Shown: piece after piece, positions 35,414-46,965 of the stretch
Numbering within the stretch: position 1 is the stretch's first letter
How the letters are laid out: every line of letters starts with the position of its first letter
Made by a program: the position numbers and the translations under genes
The notes under the pieces: generated by a model
Databases searched by the model: none
What the model saw: the letters and a program-made list of their open reading frames with translations, nothing else
What the model was told of the DNA's origin: nothing
NCBI GenBank assembly: GCA_003254905.1
Contig: QANU01011207.1
Location: 479,409 to 543,408, forward strand
Source of the DNA: Nissolia schottii
Taxonomy: Eukaryota; Streptophyta; Magnoliopsida; Fabales; Fabaceae
DNA length: 64,000 nt
Direction of reading: 5' to 3'

Positions 35414-38400
35414 TTATAGATGTATTGCATTAGACATTTAATCATGTATGTTTTAGTAAATTAATAAAAGTGGCTAGTTCTCAATCAATAATTTTTGTTT
35501 ATGTGGCAAAATATGACTTGATATCTATGTCAAATTCTGTTACACTAAATGTATCACAAATAACAGCATCCAAATCAAAATTATGGGAAACAGACGAAAT
35601 TTTCTTCATGTTTTTATTTTCCATTGTATGTGGGCCATTCAATTATAGCCATGGTACTTACATCTAAACAAAAAAATACTTGTACATATTTCATCACCTG
35701 GTACATCACTATTAACATTTTTTTTTAATTGCTTGTTTAAGATAATTGTCACTTGATATTGATAACTTGATTACACGTACCACTAGACAAAAACATAGTG
35801 ACAATTTACACATACATGAAAGTGAGGATTTGAATTTATCTAGGAAATAAACATAATTATGTAGATACTTCGGCTAACCTATATGGATTCCTGACGTATG
35901 TCAGCAAATATCTTGTAGTGTTACTGTCTAGTGGTGAGTATCTTGATATCATGTGATAATTATCTTTAGTTAATACTTTAACCGATGGTAGTGAAATGAG
36001 GTGGGAGATATGAGCCGAAGTATGTACATGGATGTTAAACTTTTGAGGTTACGAGTTTACGATTCTATTACACGAAACAAGTTATAACACTTATGTAAAT
36101 TCTTTTTTGGTAAATTCGTACTATAGTTTAAGTAAACTCTCAATTCTACTAGCAAATTTACGAGTTAAAATTTATTTACGAATTTACGAGTTTATCTCAA
36201 AATGTACAAATTTTGTAACTTTGTTAGATACTTATATCTAACTTTGTTTGGGTTAGACAATATCTATTGAGTTTATTAAGCTAATTTCATATATTTATCA
36301 TAATTGAGCTATGTTTTATCAAACTATAAAATGATACACGTACAGAATAAGTATGATATAACAACTAATTGTCATACATTAAGGTGTATTTTATGATATT
36401 TCTTTCATTAATTTAGTTTAAAGTTAACATTATTCAATTTTAATTATAAATATAATATTTAATCATATTTAGTTCCTAATTATATTACTTATAACATATT
36501 TTTTTATGTATTTAAACTTTTACGAGTTTACAATTTGAGTTTACTTAAGCTCCACGAGTTTACTTAAACTCTCAAGTTTGATAATCTTAATATGTAAGTA
36601 TGAATCATTATAATTTTCAAACTAATTAGAGATTGATCGATTCTAATCCAATGTCATGTAAAATTGTTTTCCATGTCATTTAATTATTTGCTATGCTATC
36701 AAGTATGAGACTTTTGAAATAATGAGTATAAAAATCAAATACTTCTATTGTCAGTAAAATTAAATGCATGTGAAAAATATTTTTATGCGAGTGCGTGAAA
36801 ATTAAATCCAAATAATGAACCTACAATATGGAAATAGAAGTAATAGTTACTAAGGGTTAAAAGTACATGTTTAAAGCATGGCTTCTAGATAAAAATGTTG
36901 TAAGTTACAACAACATCTTGTGGAAAAGAACCTAATTATAAAAATTGTGGGTTTGTATTGGCTTGAGACGAGTGGATGTGAACAGGACAAGAAGTCATGC
37001 AATTGTTGGAGGAGAATGTTATAAGGGTAAGCACTTTCTCTTAGCACACCATAAGTCTCCTTGACCAGCACTTTTGACAATGGCACACCAAGAGAAATAA
37101 GAATATATATACAAAGCAATTAACAGTCAAGCACTTCACATCCATAAGAATAATTTCCTCTGTTATCACTTTTGACTTTTAAAATTCATTTTTGATTCAA
37201 TGTATCTAGATATAAATTAAGTAAAAGATTTGTCATGTTTAATTAAAGAAAAAGAACTAGAACATAGAGATTAACTGAATGCAAATTATGGTGCACATGA
37301 CATATAATATAAAGATAAAAGTGATTTTTTCGCCATGTGTTTTATCACGAGATTAAGATTATAAAAAAAAAAATGGTTAGTTCGCTAGTGACTTAAAAGG
37401 TAGGGAGTAAAATTTGAGGAATCTGCAACCCGAACCAAATTCTAAATAGTCTTCTTACACTCCAAGTTATTGCCAGCTAGTTTGGTAAGTTTTGAGGCCA
37501 GAAGTGAGCCTCTATTCAACGTCAACCTGTCCTAATCACAGGCTATATAAAAGAAATGTGTATCATTGAGTCTCAAAGATCGCCTTCTACTTTTGTTTAA
37601 TCTCTACTATTATTAAAAGATTGTTTTGAATTAGGACCAGAAAATGTTGTTTTGGACTATGTTTATTATTATTATTAAAGACGTGCAGCATATTTCAACT
37701 GTGTACTATGTATTATGTTGAGCCTTATCATTTTTTAGGCGGTGGAAGTGGAACCCTACTTTATTCAATTATTATTGGAGATTTGACGCCAAACAAATTG
37801 CCAGTTTTTGAGTTTGTCTAATAAGATGGGATTCAATTATTGCTGTTTGAATCACAAGTAATTTATTATTTTTATTATAATACTCAAGTAATCTAAACAC
37901 AAGTCTTTCTTTCACAAGTATAGGTAACAATAACATTGTTAATTGTTGGTTTAACATCCGCTAGAAGAATAGTGGAAAAAAATGTAGTGCTGCGATGACA
38001 AACATTTGCGATAACTTTAAGATAATTATACCCATAAAAGTGTGAAATCTCGTATAGGTTTCACCATGGTAAACTCCACAACTTTGTGAGTTGATCATCC
38101 AAAAATTGTCCCAAATTGTTTGGCATATGATCTGCAAAGCTTTTAACAGCCTCAACAAGTTTTTCAGTGCTGGTTGATTTCGTAGGTTTACTATTTAATC
38201 ATACACCAAGACTGCTTCACAAGCATTTGCAATTTTTATAGACAAAGGGTCAAAGGAAAAGTTTAATCCTGCAGGTGGTTGAATGAAACGGGCACCCCCA
38301 CCTATCATTAAAGCCTAAGGCATGAAAGCGAAACATTGTCCATTGAGGGGAACCTATTAGTGGACTAAGAGACAGAACAAACAACTCAGACAAACCCCAA

Positions 38401-39382
38401 CACGGTGCATACCACTGAGGTCCCCGCATGACAAAAACCTCACCACTGCCATCTGATGATAATATCACCTTTTTTCATTGCACAGACACGGTCATCCAAT
38501 CATATGTTACAGTAAAAATAGACGATATTTTAGTTAACTACTTTTGTGGATGTATCAGCACATGATTAGATGATAACGGTGTAATGTTCTGTAGAAATTA
38601 AACTGGTTTCATTTCTTCTTTGGGTTGAAATGAGAAATCAAATTGAACCAACTAAGCAGATGGTGAGCCAGAACAACTTCGTTTGCAGCCTTTCAGCAAA
38701 AACACATTCATACCTTTGGGACCATGCATCAGCTAGTGGCAGGATCTTGTACCAGATTGTGCTATGCTAGCTTGCTGAAGTGTTGCTCTCCAATTGACGC
38801 ATTTAATTAAAAAGGGTACATAACAATACAGATACTGGTAAACATGTAGAAACACAGAGAGCTGTATGGGGAACCCACCTACTAGCACCACCTAGTGTTT
38901 TTAAGAAAGTTACCCCACCAATGGCAACAATTCATAGGCATGCAACTGGAGAGAGACTCCAATCAAAATATGCAGGTTCTCCTTAATCCAAATGCCAGCA
39001 ACAGAAAAAATAAAGATACCCCTTTTTTCATTATTGCACATGAAATGATACAATAATCCACAGCACGAAGTACCTGCATTTTGTTATTTCTGTATGCTTG
39101 AAATGAGGAAATGCCAGAAGTGTTGTTTTGTATATCAGAATTTAGAATGCACTCTACCGGCCCCTACCTACCAACTATGCTTCCCCTTGGGTCCTACTGT
39201 TGTTTCTTCTGTGTGCCTCACTCATCATACATCCAATTATACCACCATTTCCTCAAAGGCATGAGGGAACTGCATTCAAAAACTATATCTTCAGATATCG
39301 ATTCAGAGCACACTAGAGATCCAGCTGAGAAATTGAAAATCCCTTTTTGCCTTGAACCACATGTTGCAATTAAACTAAACCC
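35241..39382. other. Spacer between the LSI2-like gene and the HRGP-family gene
   Basis: Mostly AT-rich, with an (AT)n tract at about 35,383-35,410. A repeat-rich block at 36,040-36,590 carries the word ACGAGTTTAC many times in both orientations. A less AT-rich island lies at 38,250-38,470. The stretch 38,560-39,382 is probably the 3' untranslated region and flank of the minus-strand HRGP-family gene. No protein gene is supported. Confidence 0.5.
36040..36590. repeat. Block of repeated ACGAGTTTAC words
   Basis: The words ACGAGTTTAC, ACGAATTTACGAGTTTA and AGTTTACTTAA(A/G)CTC recur about eight times over 550 bp, in direct and inverted arrangement, around an AT-rich core. This looks like the remains of a foldback or satellite-like element. 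The ends and family are not clear. Confidence 0.4.
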
Positions 39383-41855
39383 TCAGCTGATTTCTGGCTG
39401 TAACATTGGGAAGAAAGCCCAACTTCTGACTGGTCTAGATTCCTTCCCAACTTCCTTCTTGTTACTCCACCACTCAGAGCCGTTCGCGGCGTTACCCGAA
39501 GCACCGCCTTTTCTGTTGTCAAAATTGAAGTCTTTAGAAGAACTAACAGATTGATGCTTCTGACAGTACCGCTGTCCTTCCCCAAGAGGACTGTCTTTCT
39601 TATCATCATTTGTTTCCCCTGAGCACACATCACAGTAACTAACGGTTTCTTTTTGTATCCTTTCTATGTCAATAGGGTCTTTGGCCAGTATGCCCTGTGA
39701 AGACCCTGACACGTTTCTAAGCAATGCCCCGGTTTTGCTGGCAAGACATCGAGCGACATCTTCCCCAGTCAGCTCAAATGAAACTCTGTGATCAACTATC
39801 GTTGCATTACTTTGATGTCCATTCTCCGAGTTTGCAAGAGATGCTACCTCAGAAGCCTGGTTTTGCACAGAGGTGCTGCATTCAGTGGTTGGCCCAGCAC
39901 CATCTGGTGTCAAAGAGCCAGAACCCAACCGCGAATCCTGCCCCGGACCGTCAGGGGTCACACATCCAGAACCTAATCTTGAGGCCAATCCAACACCATC
40001 AGGTGTCAAAGACCCTGAACCTAGTCTTGAACCTTGCCCTGCACCATCCGGCGTCAAGGATCCAGATCCCAGCCTTGAACTCAATTTCCGAGAGGAGAAG
40101 TGTTCGAAACCCAACATCTTCGGTGCTTCTCCCTTGCGGAATTCAAGCGTCGAGCGTCTCTCAGGGTAAGGGGTGGAGGTGCCAGAAGTTGAAATGGCTG
40201 AGCCAGGGGATATGAGTTGGGCACCCGGGCTTCCTGGATAATTTTGATAAGGCTGAAACTCATAATTGTATAATGCAAACTTCTGTGTTCCGCCGTTCCT
40301 GCGAGCCCGGTCGAGTGAAGATGCCAACAATTGAGCAAATGGAACTTCAGGGGAGGATGGTGTGGTCAGCTGCACAGATTCAGGCGGGGGAGTAAAAGGA
40401 GCAGTTGATGGTTCTGTTGTAAAATTCGAAAACACAGGCGGCGAAACTAATTGGGTCTCATAGGCATAAGGGCCTATGGCGAAAATGGATGCAGGGCCAC
40501 CACATGAGTAAGCATTGGCAGCAAGAGAAGTCAAGGAGAGTAGTCCAGCAGGCGAATGCGTGGCGGAAGGGGGATCAGATTGGAGAAAAGATGCAGGAGA
40601 AGACGGCGGGGCGATGAACGGCATTACAATGGCGGTTGAAGGATTGGGCGCGACGGTAGCAGCCGGCCCTGTTGATGCCAAAGGTTCAGGAACAAGGACA
40701 GCATGGCCGATTCGCTTGCTGCTTTTGTGAGATCCAAAACACCAATACAAGCTCCACCAGCTTCCCCAGCGTTTTTTCTGCATTTAATGGAAGAAACCAT
40801 TCTAAATCATAAGTTGGAACAGAATCAAAAACATCTGCCACAAGCAATACCCTAAATTGTGCAGAATTCCTCTAAATTAGGCATCAAATGACTTTATTTA
40901 TTGCACTATCATTACTAATTCGGTAGCATCTTTACATTTTATCTAATGCACAATCTTAAGTTATATTAATTGGATCAAATTCCTTCACGACAAAAGATAT
41001 TACACATTTAATTTGCGCCCAATAGCTAACCAACTTACACAGACGTTGACTTACTCTAGAATTTCTCTTAACCTTGTACAAGTTCCTATTGTAATAATTA
41101 GACATTAGAACTGTAAAGAAAATGAACAGTACCAAGAAAAGCATGGCTTTGAAGCCTTGTTGAGCATAGAAAAATACTAATAACAGAATAGTACTGTTTA
41201 ATTATTGAGACTTGAATTATAGCAATATACTATGAATTTACTAGAAGAACCTCTGATATGCATATACAGTACATATTAATCAATCACAGAACACACAACG
41301 CAGAAAACATTAAGGAAAAATAAAAAATCAAGGTTGCTTTCCCTTGCAATCATAGAGACTTGAGCCGAAAAACAAGGCACATCTAAGATCTAAACTCCAA
41401 ATTTTCCCTTATTTTTCTCAATTTTTGAAAGCCACGCCGGAATGGTAAGAAATGATCAAAATTAATTTTTTTTTTAAAAAAAATGAAAAAGTGATTCGAA
41501 CCTTTCAAAGCTGCCATCACTTGAGTCAAATATAAAAAGACTAGAGCTAGACCAGAAAACTTTCATCACCACGAAAAAGTTTTTAAAAAAGAAGAAGAAG
41601 AAAAACACGAAAACACGAAACTCGAGATCTCGTTATTTTCTCTACTTTTATGGCTACGCTGTTTTCTCGGTAACCAACCAGAGCATCGAAAAGCGAAAAG
41701 ACGAAGCGAGGAAACAGGCACACGTGCATAATTAAAGCAGGAATGTTTAGAGAGAAACAGACCGGCACGGCGGTTGGCCGGACTCTGGATTCAGCGGTGA
41801 CGATGGCGTTGGCGGCAGCGTTGACGGTGTCGACGCTGTTGTTGAGACTTCCCAT
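39383..41855 (-). CDS. Hydroxyproline-rich glycoprotein family protein (complete, 2 exons)
   Basis: Plant protein of the family usually annotated 'hydroxyproline-rich glycoprotein family protein' (At4g25620/At5g52430-like); the function is unknown. Exon 1, 41855-41763, encodes MGSLNNSVDTVNAAANAIVT and stops after RPTAVP. Exon 2, 40777-39383, begins KKRWGSWWSLYWCFGSHKSSKRIGHAVLVPEP, the family's most conserved block. Together they give 495 aa. The rest is Pro/Ser-rich (PFIAPPSSPASFLQSDPPSATHSPAG, PSSPEVPFAQLLASSLDRARRN). Four tandem copies of a 16-residue unit SRLGSGSLTPDGAGQG lie around residues 265-328. A mid-C-terminal block DHRVSFELTGEDVARCLASKTG is followed by a WW-SNKKEVGKESRPVRSWAFFPMLQPEIS end. 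Despite the name there is no signal peptide and few Ser-Pro-rich extensin motifs. An in-frame upstream ATG at 41,957 exists, but the family normally begins at the chosen MGS. Confidence 0.87.
39897..40085 (-). repeat. Four tandem 48-bp units inside the HRGP-family gene
   Basis: Each 48-bp unit encodes a variant of SRLGSGSLTPDGAGQG. The four copies differ mainly in the last four residues (AGQG, VGLA, PGQD, AGPT), and the third has GCVTPDG for GSLTPDG. The frame is kept through the array, so unit number can vary without breaking the protein. Confidence 0.85.
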
Positions 41856-42103
41856 GCCGGATTCGGAGGGATGAAGCTGCGGAGACGGAGGACGGCGGTT
41901 ACCGGTCACCGGAGCTGGGGGGTAACGGCGGAGGGAGGATTTTGCGGCGGGAAGCAATCATGGAAATGGGAAATAGAAAAAACGGATGAGAGAGGAGAGA
42001 GGAGAGAGGAGAGAGAATGAATGCCAAATAGGAAGAGTTTGGAAGGTATGATCGGTTAGCTACTCAACTACATATGGAATGGAAGGAATGGACTATTAAT
42101 ATT

Positions 42104-42140
<37 letters not shown>

Positions 42141-45100
42141 CTATGTTGTGTATTTATATGATATATGATATTTTAGCAAAAAAATAATATATGATGTATG
42201 ATATTTTGGGTCTTGGTCAAGGCATTCACTGATGTAATCAGCTATTAATCTCTTGATGTGCTTTGAAAAAGTAACTGCTTAATTGTTGTTCATGGGTTAT
42301 GAGATGACAAAATTACCTATGAGAGATAGGTTACAGTTTGTATGTATATAGGATATATTTGGTAGTTGGAAATTATGATCAAAAGCAGTCAATTTTATTT
42401 ATTTATTTTTTGACAATTCTATGTGTTATTACACACATATATATATATAAAAATTATTCATCTTGATAACCAACTTTTTGTGTTGTCTAAATCTTATATT
42501 TTGAACTTATCCTTACATTCTTTGTTAGTTATTCATTCATTATTAAAAGTAATTATCTTCTATAACAACTTATTTCATATAAAACTAATCATTTTCATAG
42601 AAATAAAAAGGTGTGGTTTGACTCGTGCTTGTCAAGCTGCTGATATAAAAATAATTAAATTTTACTTCTAAATCATGATACTTATCAAATAACTTTCACA
42701 TATGTTATTAGAGTTTTTTACTGTATTACACCTGCCATAGAAACATATTATCAAAATATCCTCATTTGAAACTTATTACAGGACTACCACGGTTTGGCTG
42801 ACGTGGCACGGGGGGATTGGGATTCGCCAACCGTGTTGGTGAATTTATAGATCACAAACATTTTAAGTGTTTATATACCTTTAGTAATTGTTGTTTTGGT
42901 AAAAAGAGTTGAGAATGGAGTTTGGCTCGCGCGCATGAGTCCAAGCCAGTTGGGCTCTTCAAAGTGCAAATCGCCGGTTGGCGAATCCCAACCCCTGTGC
43001 CACTTCAGCCAAACCGTGATAGTCCTGTAATAAGTTTTCAAACGAGTGTATTTCGGTAATATGTTTCTATGGCAGGGATAATACAGTAAAAAAATTCTAT
43101 GTTATTATATGTAAAATTCTTAAATAATAAATGTGAGAATCAACTACTAACCTACTATAATATATCGTCTAATAATATAGATTTCAATAGACCTACCGTC
43201 TATCAAAATTAGATCAAAGCAAACCAAAAATAGAAAATCTTATAGGTACTACTACTATAGAAAATGCGCGACAAAAGATGACTGGTATCAATTGGTAAAG
43301 AGTGACTTATTTTTAAAGAGGGTGAATTTAATTTTTGTCGTTAATCTAAATATTATTTTAATAGATAATTTAAAAGTTTGATAAGCGTTAAAAAACTTAA
43401 AGGTATCTCCTTATTTTAATAAAATAATTGATGTCAAATTCACATAAATTTTTATAGATAAAAAAGTTAATACAGTAAAAGAATGTATTATTCTCTCGTT
43501 CTCTCTTTCAATCTCTATGATTTAGAAACATTAATACAATACATTATGTCCTTATGGGCGAAATTAAATTCTTCTTGAAGGAGGAACATCCACGATTGAT
43601 TTTTTATTTTATCACTTTATTTATTTGTCTACGCTACAAAATATATTATTAAAATCAATACCATGTAACATATACAACTGGAGATTATACTTATAAGTTC
43701 AAACTTTAAGCCATTTGTACGTAGTTTATATCTTCAAGCTGGTTTTGATATTATTTAATTAAAATTAAACTAGATCTGGCTTAACACAAACATATAAAAT
43801 TCAACCTCAGCTGCAAGTGGAGGTTGAAATTGAGATTTAAGAAAAAAGGCAGGTGTGCTAAATTTTAATAATCATTAACTAGTATTATTAGTTTTCATGC
43901 AGCAAATTAATATTTCATCTAAATAATTAAACTCGTTAGCTGTGTTTTGATAATTAGGACAAGATAACGTGATAAAGACATGAAAATAAAAAATTTACAT
44001 ATTTTTTATATTTCATTTAAGGCAACTTATTACAAGAAATTTTTAAAAAGTAACTTATGAAAACGATATTTTGTATGTAAAAACACAATAATTTTTATTT
44101 ATTTATGTATTTTGAAAAGTGTTTTTTTTAGGTTAGATATTTTTAACTATTAAAAAAATACTAAAATTGACTTTTTAAGAAATAATCAACTATATAACTA
44201 AACAAGATAAAAAATAAAATATAACTTATGAATTTTGAAAAGTTAAAAAATTAAAAATAAAAAGTTATGTTATCCAAATGAAAAAGAAATTTTTTATCTT
44301 AAGATACAAAATTAAACCCTAAAGCACAAAAAAAATTCTTATCTTTATTATCATGTCTTTATTTTTGTCTTTAATATCAAACTCATCATTTTACGGACTA
44401 GAAGGATTAAAATAAAGATGACAGCGCGGCCTCTTGGTGGTGTGGTGAATTGACAAAGTTGCCGATCCTTTTGACTTGAAATTACATTTGTGCCATCACA
44501 CAGTTAAAAGGAGTGTGTGAAATGATGCGTGTATTAAGGGGGAGTGTGTGAGACTCGTGATTCACTGCATGGGGTTGGGGTTAGTAGTAATGTTAGTAGC
44601 TTTTATTTTCTGAGCATTCACGTGACCCTCATGATATATTGTGTGGCCCAGGACCACATGCTACTGGTAGGAACTCATCATTAGGCTAATCGAGACCGTA
44701 CAATTAGCAGACCAATCTGATCATTTGACCACCATTTCAGTCGTTGATTTAATGATTGCCAGGTCCGATAAAAAAAGGCTATGGACCTCTTTTTAACTGA
44801 TTGGTATGATTATCTAAAGCAAGTTTTCATCTAGAGTTCTCTAAATTAGGACAATAAAGTAAAATATATTATAAGTAAGTCTTATTAAATAATTTAAGAA
44901 TAATGGTATTCATTCAACTTATTTTGTTCAGTTAATACCAAGCTTATTCTCAATGTTTATTTGATTCTTATAAAAATTAAAGTTTCATTGCCCAATTTGG
45001 TTTCTTCGTTTTAATTTTTTTAAGGATTAATGTGGGAAAATGAGAGACTAACATGAACAATAAAAAAAAATAATGACTAAGTTGACACTTCAATTTTTTT

Positions 45101-46022
45101 TAATGATCAAGTTGGGCATTGAGACATATCTTAGGGTCAACTTGGGCATTAACCCTATTTTGGTGGACAACTAACAATCACACTCACAAGCAATATTGAC
45201 AAGATCTCAATTTTAATCTTGAAATCGAACAATCTTATGAGTTTGAAGAAGTCGATCTTAATACTACCACTTGAATGTGACAATCATACAATTTAAATTG
45301 TGTTACAATTTTATGATTTGTGTTTTTATTTTGTTTCTTAATCTTACATAAAATCTCAATTTTGACCACATATATTACTTAAAAGTAAAAAAAATGTGGG
45401 GTTTACCATAAAAATAGAAAATATAAGTATGAAGGACCTTACAACGCATTTATGAGTGTCATGATTGATTGTCCACCAAAATAAATTGTAAAAATATAAT
45501 TTTCCATAATATAATAAGAAAACTCATTACTTTCTCAATTTCTTAAGAAAGAAAAATTACTTTAGAATATCTAAACTCCTTTGTAACATGCCTGGGGCAT
45601 TTCTAAAGAGCCACATCTCTTTATGGTTGATGGGATGGTAAAGTTAGAATATTGATAAGTAAAAAACTAATTAAGGGAAGATTAGCCGTCACTAAATAAC
45701 TAAATAGTTAAACTGATGTAATATAAAGTGATTTCATGAGGTAATAGTATATTATTTTCTTTTTTTAAAAAGAAAAAAAAAAATATATATATATATATAT
45801 ATTACTTGTACATTAAAGTGGGCATATATCCATTGACACATACTAAGAAATAAGAGGATATCCTAGTGTGAATATCTTAGTGATGATCCCCTTTGTGGTG
45901 CACAACGAACCTACTAATAAATGTTTGGGAAATGATGAAAAGTTTGGTTAAACTCTTAAATTTCACAAATCATTTGAGTAAAAAATTTAGAGTTTAGTTT
46001 CTTCGATACACCAATAGAAATG

Positions 46023-46061
<39 letters not shown>

Positions 46062-46697
46062 AAGTAATTACATACTATAATAATCACTTACAATAACTAG
46101 GAATTTTTTTGAATTTTTATTAACTGAAAATATAAATTTATTTTATATTATGTGTGTGTATATATATATATATTTGTACATATTTTATACTATATATAAT
46201 ACATAGATTGTCTAAAAAAATTTTAAAAACATACTCTTTTTGTCAAATGAATTATTTATATCGTTTGGAACTAACCCTTTGCTTGGATTAAAAAAATGAG
46301 AAAAAAGAAATTAAAAGGAAAAAAATATAAATGAAGAGAAAATAAAATGAAGAAATTTCATTTTCTTTCCTATTTCTTAAATGAAGAGAAAATTGAGAGA
46401 AATAAAATAATTATATTTTTCTTGCTTGATTAAAGAGAAAAAAAAATGTAATATTATTAAATAACTATTTTACCCTTAACACAACATGGTGAAAAAGACT
46501 AAAAGAAGGGTATACTGGTTATGTAATTTGCATATAAACACTTTCAATTTAGGTTTCTATAAGTTTTATGGATCCCACCGTCTAATTTTCTTCCTCTTTA
46601 ATTTGTTTTCTTCCATTTCCTCTTTGAAACAACCAATTGGATTAGGCACAACCCTTTTCAAAATAGTAGTGATATCCATTTGAACTCTTTAATATTT
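41856..46697. other. AT-rich spacer between the HRGP-family gene and the viral fossil
   Basis: Promoter side of the HRGP-family gene, (AT)n tracts at about 42,108-42,139, 45,783-45,803 and 46,025-46,058, and the short foldback element listed separately. The interval 43,100-46,690 holds no recognisable gene. A weak inverted pair of TTGGGCA/TGCCCAA words near 44,985-45,160 may be an old MITE. Confidence 0.55.
42712..43097. mobile_element. MULE-like foldback element, short copy (386 bp)
   Basis: Inverted ends of about 130 bp: GAGTTTTTTACTGTATTACACCTGCC on the left and its near reverse complement on the right, continuing through AAACATATTA, GGACTACCACGGTTTGGC and GGATTCGCCAACC. A perfect 10-bp target duplication TATGTTATTA flanks it (42702-42711 and 43098-43107). 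The same end words and order occur in the 1,130-bp element at 16938-18067, so the two form one family. Confidence 0.8.
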
Positions 46698-46699
46698 TA

Positions 46700-46836
46700 C
46701 TCCATCCGTTTTAATAGCAGTTATTTAACTTTTTATGGTACATTGTTAAATCAATATATTTGGATACATTCATATATATTGATTTAACAATGTACCATAA
46801 AAAGTTAAAGTAATTGTTATTAAAGAAGGAAGAGAG
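46700..46836. repeat. Stowaway MITE (137 bp)
   Basis: TA on both sides (46698-46699 and 46837-46838). Inverted termini CTCCATCCGTTTTAATA and TATTAAAGAAGGAAGAGAG. It is nearly a perfect hairpin: AACTTTTTATGGTACATTGT is mirrored on the other arm around a short AT-rich loop. This is a classic Stowaway structure. Confidence 0.85.
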
Positions 46837-46849
46837 TAACATATTTCAA

Positions 46850-46965
46850 AGAGTAAAATGCAACGTACTCCCTTAAGAAATGTTTAAATTACACCTCATC
46901 CCCTTTATTTTGAAACCAACATTGATATCCCCTCCCCTAACAAATAAATGTAAGCTACACTTTAA
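46850..46965 (+). repeat. Left member of an inverted repeat pair bracketing the viral fossil
   Basis: Starts AGAGTAAAATGCAACG and runs through TTTAAATTACACCTC, TATTTTGAAA and AAATGTAAGCTACA. It matches, in reverse complement and with scattered differences, 56781-56892 ten kilobases away. It is probably one end of an AT-rich MITE. Confidence 0.65.

Noticed and set aside
39724-40215. Plus-strand frames antisense to the HRGP-family gene
   Set aside because: They mirror the tandem-repeat and Pro-rich coding region of the opposite strand and have no independent support.
44985-45160. Inverted TTGGGCA/TGCCCAA pair as a MITE
   Set aside because: Only short words match and no ends or target duplication could be fixed; not strong enough to list.
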